DNA from: Chaunax sp. Z400
Taxonomy: Eukaryota > Chordata > Actinopteri > Lophiiformes > Chaunacidae
DNA: 64,000 nt
Direction of reading: 5' to 3'
Assembly (NCBI GenBank): GCA_037577475.1
Contig: CM075194.1
Location: forward strand, 23,474,492 to 23,538,491
Positions within the stretch are counted from its first letter, which is position 1, and each line of letters starts with the position of its first letter. The position numbers and the translations under genes are program-made. The notes under the pieces were generated by a model, which was not told the DNA's origin, ran no database searches, and saw nothing but the letters and a program-made list of their open reading frames with translations. Positions 44,692-56,264 of the stretch are shown here, one piece after another.

Positions 44692-45270
44692 GTTAATTGT
44701 TGTTCCAATTATAAAATAATTGGTGTCTGTTTTTAGCTTTTAGTGAAAATAGAATAATTTGACTGTTCCTGTGACTAATGCCAACTTGATCAAGTTTTCA
44801 AAGATGATAGTTCTACTGGCCAAATCAAAATACTTAAGGCACATGAGAGCTGCACCATGGCCAGTCTGTCCCATCTCTGTTCACTTTAATCAGAGGGATT
44901 TACTCTCAGTGTCTGAGCATCAAGCTGCAAGACATCTGTCAGAATAATCTCACCTACGGCACAAAGAAACTGTCCAACATGGCCATTGGAATGTATGTTT
45001 TTGTGTTCTCCTTAGGGAGGTCAGAGGTCACAGTGTTTTTGACAGGGATTCAGTGTCTTGTTCAACAATAGACAGCACCTTTCATGCTGTTTTAAAACCT
45101 CCAGGGATTCATTAATGAATTGCACTCACACTTGCTATTATAATCATATTCTTCAATAATTTTACTTTTATTTACCTAATGTAACATACTTAGGCATCCT
45201 TACACAGCGAAATTAAGTGTTACAGCAGCACTGGAAACAAACCAAAGATGTATGGAGAGTAAGGCCCATT

Positions 45271-45298
45271 TATTATTATTATTATTATTATTATTACA
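45271..45298 (+). repeat. ATT microsatellite (P2)
   Basis: An uninterrupted (ATT)n tract in the 3' flank of P2, one repeat longer than in P1. Confidence 0.8.
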
Positions 45299-45392
45299 CT
45301 TTATTGCGTCACTCTTTTCTTCTTCGTTGTTTCCGTACACATTTGTCGTGCTTTGCTTGGATTCTAGCTACACTGCCCTCAACCATTTCTAA

Positions 45393-45605
45393 GAATGTCT
45401 TTGTTGAAGGACGTCCACACAGTAGGATAATGTTTACTGATATGACCCCTGACGTTTAGTCTAGGGAGGATATTTCAGGATGGCAGATGAAAGGATAACA
45501 TCTATGAGGAGAAACTTTATCAGCATGTAGCTGTGACCGAGCTGCTCTCTGCTGGACACATCAAGAATTACATCTACTCAACTGTAGGTGCAGTGTGAGG
45601 ATTTA
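45393..45605 (+). repeat. Module U, occurrence 3 (joined to the integrase fragment)
   Basis: The same 213-bp module as at 35591, but after GTGAGGATTTA it joins AAACCTAAATGTC and the integrase frame instead of the PABP unit. The same junction occurs at about 60018. Confidence 0.75.
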
Positions 45606-45630
45606 AAACCTAAATGTCTTTCCTCATAAT

Positions 45631-45849
45631 GTGTCATTCCTATCATGCAGACCGGTTTGTCTGCCAACAAGACGCACATTTGTCAGTCAATATTATCTTG
45701 TTATGGACCTCATTGAATTAACACCACATGAGGGAAAGAAATACTGTTTGGTGATAGTGGATGTGTTCTCTAGATGGGTAGAAATATTCCCTACAGGAAA
45801 AGCAGATGCTATAGCTGTAGCTAAAGCCTGGTGTAATGATGGGATTCCC
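45631..45849 (+). pseudogene. Endogenous retrovirus integrase, truncated at the duplication breakpoint
   Basis: The first 73 codons of the same frame as 60044-60916, ending in the middle of the core domain at the point where copy 2 of the segmental duplication starts. Only the first core acidic residue region (MDLIEL) and VIVDVFSRW are present, so it is inactive. Confidence 0.85.
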
Positions 45850-46170
45850 ATATTTAATATATTATAAGAGGTGGAGAGAAAACTGTACCCACATCAGGAA
45901 GACCGTCATAAAGTACAGTTCCTAAGGTGTATAAAATATTTAATATTTAAAGTATTACAGGGAACACCACTATAACATGACACTCATATCAAAATCAATG
46001 TTTAAGCTCTTAGGATATAATGAGTCTGATGTTTGTATCCAGAATAGTTCCCTTTGACATCGTCTCTTGTCAATATCACCTCCTCTTGGCAACTGAATTT
46101 TCTCAATGCCCTGGAAACGAAGGGAAGAGATAGTATGAGAGCATTCTGTGAAGTGACAGGCAACAGGATA
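45850..46170 (-). mobile_element. Penelope-like element remnant, copy 2
   Basis: Matches 25106-25419, including the minus-strand GGDIDKRRCQRELFWIQTS and LNIDFDMSVML, then jumps to the sequence that follows the element in copy 1 (AATGTTGAGAGACAAC). The GIY-YIG core is deleted. Confidence 0.8.
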
Positions 46171-46288
46171 AATGTTGAGAGACAACACATGTTGTTGTTT
46201 TGAATGAAAGTCTCTGATAAGAGTTTATAAATCAGAAGTTTTTACACACTAACCTGTGACTTCTTGTCATCTTTTCTGCTGTCCTCAG

Positions 46289-46357
46289 TTTCCAATCCTG
46301 AGACCGGTAACAAAGGTCTGAGCTAGATGTCTGCTGCCACTGCTTCCAGTCTTTATG
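46289..46357 (+). pseudogene. Exon-like 69-bp segment, unidentified (copy 2, stop)
   Basis: Copy of 25980-26048 with the same splice-site context. A C-to-G change turns the Tyr codon TAC into TAG at 46324-46326 in the only open frame. Confidence 0.35.
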
Positions 46358-49300
46358 GTAAGCTAAGCTAACCATGTCCTTCATACTGAACACACACAGA
46401 CACACACGACTTTGACATCATCTAATTATCTAACTCAGAAAGATTCCAGAAATGTCAACAAGCTTTGCAGGAATTAAAGGTTTACATCCCACAATTATAA
46501 CTGTTGCTCTATTTGTTTTCCACTGCTTTACATTGTGCTGTGCTTTGTTTTAGTAAAACCATCTTCTCACTCACCATCACCACAAGTCATATCTGTAGTT
46601 TCATCTGCTTGTACAGCAACAATTAAGGCGTCTGATGCCTCTCAACAATTGACTCCTGAATACTGAATATAGAGTCTAAAAGTTCCCTCTAAACGGTGCT
46701 GAGCCCTTTTAAAGTAGGAATGATCATTATCATGTTTCTCTTTCACATGTTGGTGACAAGACTAAGATCAACAGACATACCAGTGACTCAGTGAAGCTGC
46801 ACTTGGGCCCAGCAGTGCTTTGGGCTAATTGCTAATATCAGCATGTCAGCGGCTCACAATGATAATTGTAACATGTTGATTTTTGTCAGGTATGATGTTT
46901 ACTATGTTCACCATCAGCTGAGGCTGATGGGAATGACGTTTCACTACTATCCATTAAAATTCTGAACTAATCCTGGCTTTAGATGAAAAGTGAATGGATC
47001 ACCAGCGATTACAATTCATCCACAGATGAAATGTGTGCAACAAATTTCATGGCACTCATACATTAGTTAATTTGACAGAATGTGATCTTATCTACAGCTG
47101 TGCTCTTACAGGTGGCTTTAGCTGAAAGGCCAAGGCCTACATATGTTTTCTGGGGAACGTGAACAACTTTTCTTCTGCTAATTTATTCAGTATAAGCTGA
47201 TGTATTCAATATAAGGAAGTAAACACTTTGAGCTGCTGGTGGTGATGTGGGAAATGTCAGGGATCTCCAAAGTCATTCTAATTCTGTCCTCTGGGGACCA
47301 CGAATGTCTGACAAACTAACCTCGTCTCCCCAGAGACATTCAATCTGTGGTGCGCTTACTGTGTAGTAACGGTCCTGCCATAAGCTGGATCAATCAAGCT
47401 GGATCAATAAGGTGTGTGTAAAGATATGAGGTCCTGATACCATCTGCATAAAGGCTGATATTGTGTTGAAGGTTTTTGTCTTGTTGTTCCTTTAGTGCTA
47501 TAGTTATAGTGTATAACTGCAGCTAATAACAGAGGAGAGATAGCATCCATGTCTGGATCCCTGGTGAAGTGTGTAACAGTCTCCCTGCAGTGAAGTGTTC
47601 ATAGTGTATCAAGTCAAAATAACTTTAACTTTGTCACAGTCTTTTTCTCTGTTTGATTATTGTTTGTTGTGAAAGAATAATGGGATTAGAAAACCTTTTC
47701 TAACTTAAAATCCTGTCTCTATGCATTAAGAGCTGTTGTCTTGTGTTGTTTTTTTAACACCTAATTACCCTTTAAACCCTTTAACCTGTCTCTTTAAATT
47801 GTTAGAATTTATCGTTTCACCAGGACCTTAAATAAGACTGGACTGTTTTCTAACTGAACCTCCACTTCCATCCATAATGTTAGTAACCTGCACTTTTCCT
47901 ACTATTAAAACAAACGTCCTGTGAAAAAGGTCACAGTTTGTACATTTCACTGTGCTGCTCAGCAGGAGACAGTGATAAGGGCTATAGAGCCATTTCACTG
48001 CATGTAGTTGTGTTATAATGTGACATATACTTAATCATTATCTCTTCTCACTGGACAGTGATTCATCTGTCAGCAGAAATCTTGGTAAATCTGGTCTGAG
48101 GGTGTCCTGTCTCGGGTTAGGTGAGTCCATTTACAACTCAAATAAGTCTCTGATTATCAACAGAAGTACAAACTAAAGAACTGAATAATCAAACAAACTC
48201 AAACGCTCCTCAGTCTGCAGGTCAACATCTTTGAGTCGTCATGCATGCAGTCATTTTACGTTTATTCATTTTCTAAAAGTTTGGTATGCAAGCGTTGAGG
48301 AATGCAATGTCTTGCTGCTCACGGCCCTTTTTCCTCCACCGTCTCTTTTAAGTGTGTCTGGAGTTTCTACTTCTTTTGTTTCGTCTGTGATGCACATTCC
48401 TTTGTACGATAAATTCTGCCTTAACCCGACCAAGTGTGAAAAGAACACAGAAAACCATTAAACTTCTGTTGACTCATACATTGTGTCTGCGAGACCCCTG
48501 GGAAATTACACCAATTTCTGTTACAAGTAAAAGTCCTATATATACATATATTATATATATGTACATGTATATATACTATACTGTCACAATCCGGCTCAAG
48601 GGAAGGACAAAGAGGAGAGGACAACACATGACTTTGAACTAATGGTTTATTTAACAGAATGTAATTTACCAAAGACAATATAAATGTCTGTAAATCAGTG
48701 ATATCAGTAGTGTGTAGTGTTCTTGCATGAATGTATAGTGAAGTGAAATGAACAAAGCATATGAGCACAAAAGAAACGTAACCCAAACAAACCCTGTGTC
48801 CATGTGCCCAGAGAGAGAGAGAGACCTGCTGAAGCCACCAGCTTATATAGCTGAGGAGCAGCAGACACAAGTGAAATCAATGCACTTCCTGCTTCCCTCC
48901 TAAGGAGAAGGACAGCCCAAACAGGACAAAGATGGCTGTTCTCCACCGGGTGGAGGGTGAAGATGCTTTGTCACAACCACTAACCTCTGCTGGCTAAGCT
49001 TCCTGAAGAGCCTGCTGGTTGCCGCCCTGTCAGAGGAAAGAAAATGGTGAGAAAAAGAATCATGGAATGTGTGTGGAGAACAAAGACAGAAAACAAGGTG
49101 AATCCACTGGCTTTACAAACTGTATGATTCCATCCTGACTCTTCTTGTTACACAGATGATACACGATACTGCATTTATCCACTTTAATGTCTCTCTATGG
49201 AAAGCCTCACAGACAGATGACCTGGCCTCACTTTGTTTGCTCTTATAAGTCTGTGTCAGATTCTCAGGTCTGTCTGAGCCGATGCTCTTGGTGTAAATGA

Positions 49301-50118
49301 GCTGTCCCCCCCACTCAGTGTCTGAATGTTGTCCAGCTCATTTGGGTAATAAAAATAAACCAGTCAACTTAATAGGACGTTAATGAGGTCCTCCAGAACT
49401 GCTTCAATGCTCCTTGTCATAGATCTTTACTAGCTTTACTGGATGGATGTACAGCATTCATCCGTTCATATAGATTGAGATTTGGTGACTGTGATGATCA
49501 CATGATTCACTAAAGCTTCATAAACAAACCAATCGAGACTCGTGCCAAACACACAATAATCTACATCTGTTCTGATCCTCCACTTACTTAAGTTTTAGGT
49601 TCTAGGTTTTGCTTTTTCAGCATCTTCTGGAACTTTATCTTTATTTCGAACATGTAAAAATAAAACAACACATAAACAGATAAACAAAAGTAAAAAAGAC
49701 AATAAATTGCATCCGCCAACACTTATATTGCACAATTTACATGTACGAAAAGGAGTAGGAGAAGTGTAAACTTATATAATCCTACCCCTCTTTATATATA
49801 ATATATACAATATATAATAAACTATTCATACAACAATATATACTACTACTGATTAATAGTGTTGATGTCTGGAAGGATGACAGAGTAATAATAACTTGAT
49901 GATGCAAGTATCACTATTATAAATAAGACAAGTTTAGTTTCATAAGGAATAAATATAAGTAAATGTCAGAAACTCAAAGCTTACTAACTGATTGCTGCTG
50001 GACTCCATGGGCCAATTACAATTCAGTGAGATGTTGGGCAACTGTTTTACAATAATGCTGAAGTGTCACCAGTGATTTGGCCTTTAATACACGCTTGTGT
50101 CCTAATTATTCAAAGTAC
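46358..50118. other. Noncoding region with interspersed repeats (copy 2)
   Basis: Copy of 26049-29802, with the percomorph repeat at about 46788-47078, the TATA-rich tract at about 48538-48580 and the TTATTTCGAACATG repeat at about 49635-49795. A 14-bp tandem duplication (AAGCTGGATCAATC) distinguishes it near 47388. Confidence 0.5.
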
Positions 50119-53100
50119 CTGTGTGGAGGACAGATGCAAAGACCCAGCACTGCCCATAGTGCACCGGGCTGGAGTCGGACGAGACCCATCGGTGAAGGAT
50201 GTCAGCGCTCCTGTTCCACTCTGTAGGCTTGACACCTCCCCTTCAAAATACCCAGGTCCTCATTACAATTCACCTCGGACAGGAGGAGAAACATTACCGA
50301 CCTTTCTTTCTTGCTTCACAGTGAAACTGCAGAAAAATGTTTTTATCCAATCATGTTATCGATAGTATTCCTAATTAATCTGGCATGAGAGGGAATATAT
50401 GTGTGTATTTATGCATATTTATCGCACATACATGCAATAGTTGTGATTGCTGCCTCTCACCATAGCACAAATCACCCTGCTGAGATAGACGGGGTCGGCT
50501 CGCAGAATGTAGTCTTTGCGTTTGTCACTGAGTTGTTGTGGGCTGACCTGCAGGAGCTGCAGACATGCCTGAAGGACCCCAGGCTCATACTGCTCACATA
50601 AACAGAAATGGAGCTGTATTCAATTCTTACAGACAAATAATAGTTACAATCAGTCCTTTTCTGCAGGAGTCCGGGTTTGTACTTGTTCATTTCTCATTCA
50701 TCCATAATGAACTCACTACTGGTGCTGCTGATGTTTGCTTCTTTGTTATAAAATACTTCAGTGGCTCTTTAACTCAGCTTGTTGGGCCTCCTTGTCTCGT
50801 GCATTGACCCGGTTTGTAATGCTCTGACTACACATAATCCATTCACAATAGTTGCTTTTCAAGCGTCACATACCTGACCAAATGACCAGGGCAGCCGACA
50901 AATGTTTAGATGGGTGCCCATGTACACTAACCCATAATCACTCTTGATGTACTCTTGTATTTGGACATCCAGTGGCATGTACACTGGATCATCTGAAAAG
51001 CAAAGGCAGTGGTATGAAATGCATTCAACATCCAGATAACGTAGACAGCAACAGGAAGGAGTATTAGTGCATGGACCCACCTTTCAGCCATGGGTTGCAG
51101 AGCAGCACGAATGTTCCCACCGCAAAGCTCCTTCTGATATTTATGGTCTCCATGTGGACCGGGAGGTGATACAGTCCCACCGAGGACAGAACAGGAGAGC
51201 AGATGTGGATGGTGGCTGACTGAGGATGCATGTCGCCTGGGTAGATGTTGGCTGACCGGCCTTGGGGGTCAGACCTCTTGTTAGAGAGCTGGACTGGGAT
51301 CCTCTCTGACACATCGCCTGCATGATGAAAGAAAACACTCACCTGTGAGACGACGTAACTTTAGACTGAAGAAATGGCATCGCTTCCTTCGTGCAAATGA
51401 AAAGTTGAATTTCTAAGTAATAAAAATACATCATCTGGAATGAGCAGCTTACATATGCTAATGCTAGCAGATGGAGCAGTAAGACTTCGAGAGAGAGGAC
51501 ATTAATTGTTGAAGTGGAATTCTGTCTCATTCTTGCTTGATATACGACTTCAGTTGCTCAACAGTCTGAGGTGATACTGTCATCGTATTTGCTGCTTCAT
51601 AATACGCCACACATTATCAATGGAGGACAGGTCTGGACTACAGACAGGCCAGTCTAGTACCTGGTCTCTTTCACTCAGAAGCCACGCTGTTATAAGGCGA
51701 CAGAATGTGGCTTCATTGTCTAGATTTAATAATCAGGGACGTCCCTGAAAAAGACGTCGTCTGGATGGCAGCATATGTTGTTCATAAACCTGTTTGCAGC
51801 TTTCAGCATTAATGGCGCCGTCACGGATGTGACAGTTACCAGTGTCGTGGGCACCAACACCCCCCATACCATCACAGATGTCTGCTGGTAAGAATCTGGA
51901 TGGTCCTTTTCCTCTTTAACCCGGAGGACATGACGTCCATGATTCCCAAAAACGTTTTGAAATGTGGACTCGTCCGACCGAAGAACCGTTTTCTACTCTA
52001 CGTCAGTCCATCTCAGACGAGCTAAGGCCCACAGAAGTTGGCAGGGTTGATATATAGATTGTGTTTCTCATGGTAGAGTCTTAACTGTGTTTACTGAAGT
52101 TGGTTTTCGGTTCCTGAACCCATGTAGTAAAATGCTTCATAGAATCATGTTGGTTTTTAATGCAGTGTCATCTGGGGGACCAAAGGTCACAGGTATTCAC
52201 TATTGATTTTCACCTTTGCCCCTTACATGCAGAGATTTCTCCAGATTCTCTGAATCCTTTTGATGATATTATGACTGAAGATGGTGAAATCCTGGAATTC
52301 CTTGTAATTGTAGGTTGAGAAACGTTGTTGTTAAACTCTTGGACTATTTGCTCACACAGGTTTTCTTTGGTTGTGAATGATACGACATGATACCACCACC
52401 TGTTACCAATGAACCTCTGTACTTGTGGAATGATACATTCAGGTGTTTTTGAGCATTACACAACTTTCTCAGTGCTTTGTTGCTCCTGTCCCAACTTTAT
52501 TGATACATGTTGTTGGCATAAAATTCAGAATAAACATATATTTAGAAAAATCAATTCAGTTGATGAGGTACAACTTTAGATATATTGTCTTTGTATATTT
52601 TAGATTGAAGTGAATGTCAAAAAGGACCATAAAATGACCACATTCAGTTTTAGTTATCATTTGGTAAATATTATGTAAGACTTGCTAAAGGTTGTTTTTG
52701 TTGCTAATGCAATTGTTCATTTGTTAGAGTAAGACTGGATTATTTTGCCCCTCATAAATGACATGGTGTTACTTTGAATGTGAGCAGACTCAATGCTATC
52801 TTCTACCCAGCCAAACCTCCAGGACCAGGATCTCAGTGTGAGGATCCCACAGCTGACTGCCAAACAGCAGAGGGACTTTGAACGGTTTCCCTCGTCGCTC
52901 CACCAGGTGCTTTTGGCTGAGCCCCTGTGTCTCATGGGAAATGTGGTTTTCATGAGTGTCAAAGTTGACTAACTTCAGCTGGTACTGGACTTTTTCAGGA
53001 CCTGGAAAAACAGACAGTGTGTTCAGGAAATCACATTGAGCTAAAGAGTTTAGAAGGAACATCACAATCAGAAGGAAAGAGATGAAAAGAAAAGAAAAAG

Positions 53101-53590
53101 TGTACAGCCTCTGTCACATACCTTTGCTGGACCATCCTTACATTCTGTCACATACTCTGCTTTACAACCATGCTGCATTCATAGCAGTCATTGTACAGGT
53201 ATTAGCACCGCAGTGACTAAAATACTGCAGAAGTGAAACACTTGAATCAACAAAGCAGAAAATAAATATACAAATTCTTCAGTAGAATAACCTGATAGTC
53301 ACTCATTTCAACTCTAATGACCTGATTTGTGTTGAACTAATACTTGTATGTGACTCATCTGAAATGGGAGGTTAAACGTTTGTTAGAAAGTGTTTTGCAA
53401 AGACATAAATGAGATTATTGAGTCTTAATTTTTTTTTCAAATACAAGACATCTCATCAATGCTATGAAAACAAACCTTCATGTGATTTGAAACTCAATTC
53501 AACTCTAGAGAAGAAAAAAACCTTAAAGGAAGGCATGATTTCAGTGAACTCACCACAGATGTTGTGTGTTGTCTGCTGCATGCAGTCCAT
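50119..53590 (-). pseudogene. Transglutaminase-like gene, exons 1-6 only (copy 2), same frameshift
   Basis: Exons at a constant offset of 20,316 bp from copy 1: E1 53590-53554, E2 53001-52807, E3 51317-51081, E4 50992-50874, E5 50589-50461, E6 50273-50119. Splice sites are retained. E3 has ALGTF changed to AVGTF and HIYSP to HICSP. The 23-bp loss in E6 before the active-site YGQCW is identical, so the gene was already broken before the duplication. Exons 7-13 are again absent. Confidence 0.8.
51538..52616. mobile_element. Decayed DNA-transposon-like repeat in transglutaminase intron 2 (copy 2)
   Basis: Copy of the element at 31222-32300 with a few substitutions (CTCGTCCGACCG, GTAGTAAAATGC). 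No transposase frame. Confidence 0.5.
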
Positions 53591-55451
53591 TGTCTGACAG
53601 CATGAGCTACAAGTGACAGAAGGAAAGACACGCAGGCTCCACCTTTAAACACTGAGAAACATCTCACTCTGCCTCTTTTGTTCTGTCTCCTGCTCACACT
53701 GGTCAATAGTGACATCTTAGCACGTGTCGTGTTTAGTTTAGGTGACAGTTTATAAAAGGCACCAGAGAGGGAAGTTTGATTTCATTGTCCAACAGTTGCT
53801 AATTCAAGTCTGAAGTCTAGATTGTAATATTGGATTGCTTTATATTCTATTTATACTTGTGTGTTTATGCAGATAAAGCAGAGAAAACATACCACCAGAC
53901 ACGACAAAGTGTTCTGTTTACATTAAAGCTTATTAAATAAGAGATTGTTTGCCATATGATGGTCATTGGATTTATTGAATTTATATCTACTTGTCATCAC
54001 TTAAACCCCATTTCAGAGAGAACTGACTCAGTTTACTACCACATATTTATGTGCTATTCATTTCACATTAACTCTCTACCTTTCTGTGATACACAATACT
54101 CCTGCAAAATTAGTTACTGACCAAAAAATATCTATTGGTGTCAGGGTGAAAATCTGTAGCCTTACACTTTTTCCATCCATTTTTCCATCTGTTATCAGCG
54201 AGTGAAGAGGTTGTTCAAACTGACCGTCTGTCTTCTTTGTTTTACAGACTCTTGTTCTTTCATTGTGTGAGACTATGTGGAGACAAAGCTGTTACAAAGT
54301 GCATTCACAAAAATGAGTGGTAGGATCAGAGGTACTGCTATCACTGGTTAACAATGAGACAAATGATAAATGATCAGAAAACAAACAGCATGCTCTTTGA
54401 GGCTGTTTAAGCTGAATGCTAACATGATGACATGAACATGAACACGATAAGCTTCTGACAAGGACAATTTTAAACAGGTATCATTTTAATCATGTTTTTA
54501 AACCAGTCCAACCAAAACAGAAGATTCATGTTTAATGTGTCATAAAGCCACTTGTTTTCTACAAACTACAAACTACAAAGACATATTTTCTTCTGGAAAT
54601 GCATCTTTAGTGTTATATTGCATTGAGTTCACCTGTATGCACACCGAGTTTCCACTCACACCTCACTCTCCCTCTTTTCTGGCATCATAGTGACATTTTT
54701 GTACCATCTTCTGCACACAGTAGTCCATGACTGCAAACCAAACAAACAATCATTTGTAATAATTAACTGTGGAGCAGCAGCAGGTGACTGAGAACAGTTG
54801 AGTACAATTACAAAATATATGAGAACAGGTTTTTTTTTCTTTATTTCACAAGTTCAACTTTTGGACACCAGGTATCTCCTACTTCACTGTGAAGGCTTCC
54901 AGTCTCCACATCACTGCATAAAGTCTGATATTGGACCAGGATTGGCTTTAAAACTATTATTGTCACAAATCATGCTCATATACCTTCATCTTTTCCTCTC
55001 ATATTTTCAATGTACACAGAGAATATTTACTCTTTCTGCAATGGATTCACTTTTGTTTCCACTATCTTTGAGGCTAGAGATGCACCAACCTTTAAAAAGA
55101 AGTCATCGATCTAACAAGCTTTATCAAAAGGACCAGAGAAAATAGAGCTTCTATCTCTACAAGGAATTTGAGGGCAGGACTACTAAAGGTCTGTATCTCT
55201 CTATAGGCCAGCTGATTTTCCAGAGCGCTGGCTGTGTTCTAGTTCTATGTGTTTATGGTCAAGTTTCACATTTTCTGACTTTTCCTCAGAGTCTGACCGC
55301 TTCTCAGGTTCAGTCTTTACAACTCCTTCAAAAATCAAATTGTTATGACGAGTCGTCAATTTTACCTGTCATGTTGACAAGGGTGGAGCTCAGTGTGTTG
55401 AGATTATTTAGCTCTTTCCACTTTGATTTCATTCACTGTTGCAGTGGTTCA
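53591..55451. other. Noncoding region upstream of the transglutaminase remnant (copy 2)
   Basis: Copy of 33275-35590 without the 457-bp piece (the junction TTTTAATCATG is near 54490). Nothing coding is recognised. Confidence 0.5.
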
Positions 55452-56264
55452 GAATGTCTTTGTTGAAGGACGTCCACACAGTAGGATAATGTTTACTGAT
55501 ATGACCCCTGACGTTTAGTCTAGGGAGGATATTTCAGGATGGCAGATGAAAGGATAACATCTATGAGGAGAAACTTTATCAGCATGTAGCTGTGACCGAG
55601 CTGCTCTCTGCTGGACACATCAAGAATTACATCTACTCAACTGTAGGTGCAGTGTGAGGATTTAAGATTTTTCAGGTGAATGCAGAGTTCATGCTGATCA
55701 CCACCAAGCCACTGCAATCAAAGTTCATGTCACAGCTGGACCACTTCTCAGACAAGCTGCCGGAAATGAGAGGAAACTTCTACATTCTTGGAAATCTGGA
55801 AGTTATTGGAAGAAATGCAGTCAAACCTGGTGGGCCGACCACCTCTGCAAGACAACATTGTGCTCATGACTGCTTTTTCGCTGTCCCGTTGATATCTGGG
55901 AAATTCTGTGCAAAGTTATTGTTTTTTAGCACTGTATTAAACGGGATATAGCGGTAAAAAGGACCTTTTCCAGGCAACATTTTCAGTCATTTTTGATTTC
56001 ATATGAGCACAAGAGAAAACACTGAAGAAGGCAAAAGTGAAGAAGACACTGGGTGAGATCATTTGAAAAACAAAAACATGCTGCACATGCGTATAATATA
56101 TGCTCAAAAATGTTCATTTGTGATTGTTGTTTAATTTGTATTTTTGTATAGCACACTAGCATTTTTTTTCAAATGGCATTCTTCAATCCTGACAGTGTTT
56201 GAAGAGAAAGAGAGAGATTTTTATCACTGATAGTTTAATCTGTTTTCTGTGGGTGATCATGTAG

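Larger units (their letters stand above)
40539..45392 (+). repeat. PABP-like unit P2 (4,854 bp)
   Basis: Direct tandem neighbour of P1, differing by scattered substitutions and by an approximately 105-bp deletion in E3 that it shares with P3. It begins with module U, occurrence 2 (40539-40751). Confidence 0.9.
25106..45849. repeat. Tandem segmental duplication, copy 1 (20.7 kb)
   Basis: The block runs from inside the Penelope-like element through the transglutaminase remnant, two PABP-like units and the first part of an ERV integrase. Sequence from 25106 (ATATTTAATATATTATAAG) is repeated from 45850. The end at 45849 corresponds to 60262, where the integrase continues uninterrupted. Corresponding positions differ by about 20,314-20,316 bp through the transglutaminase region, with only scattered substitutions. 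Confidence 0.9.
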
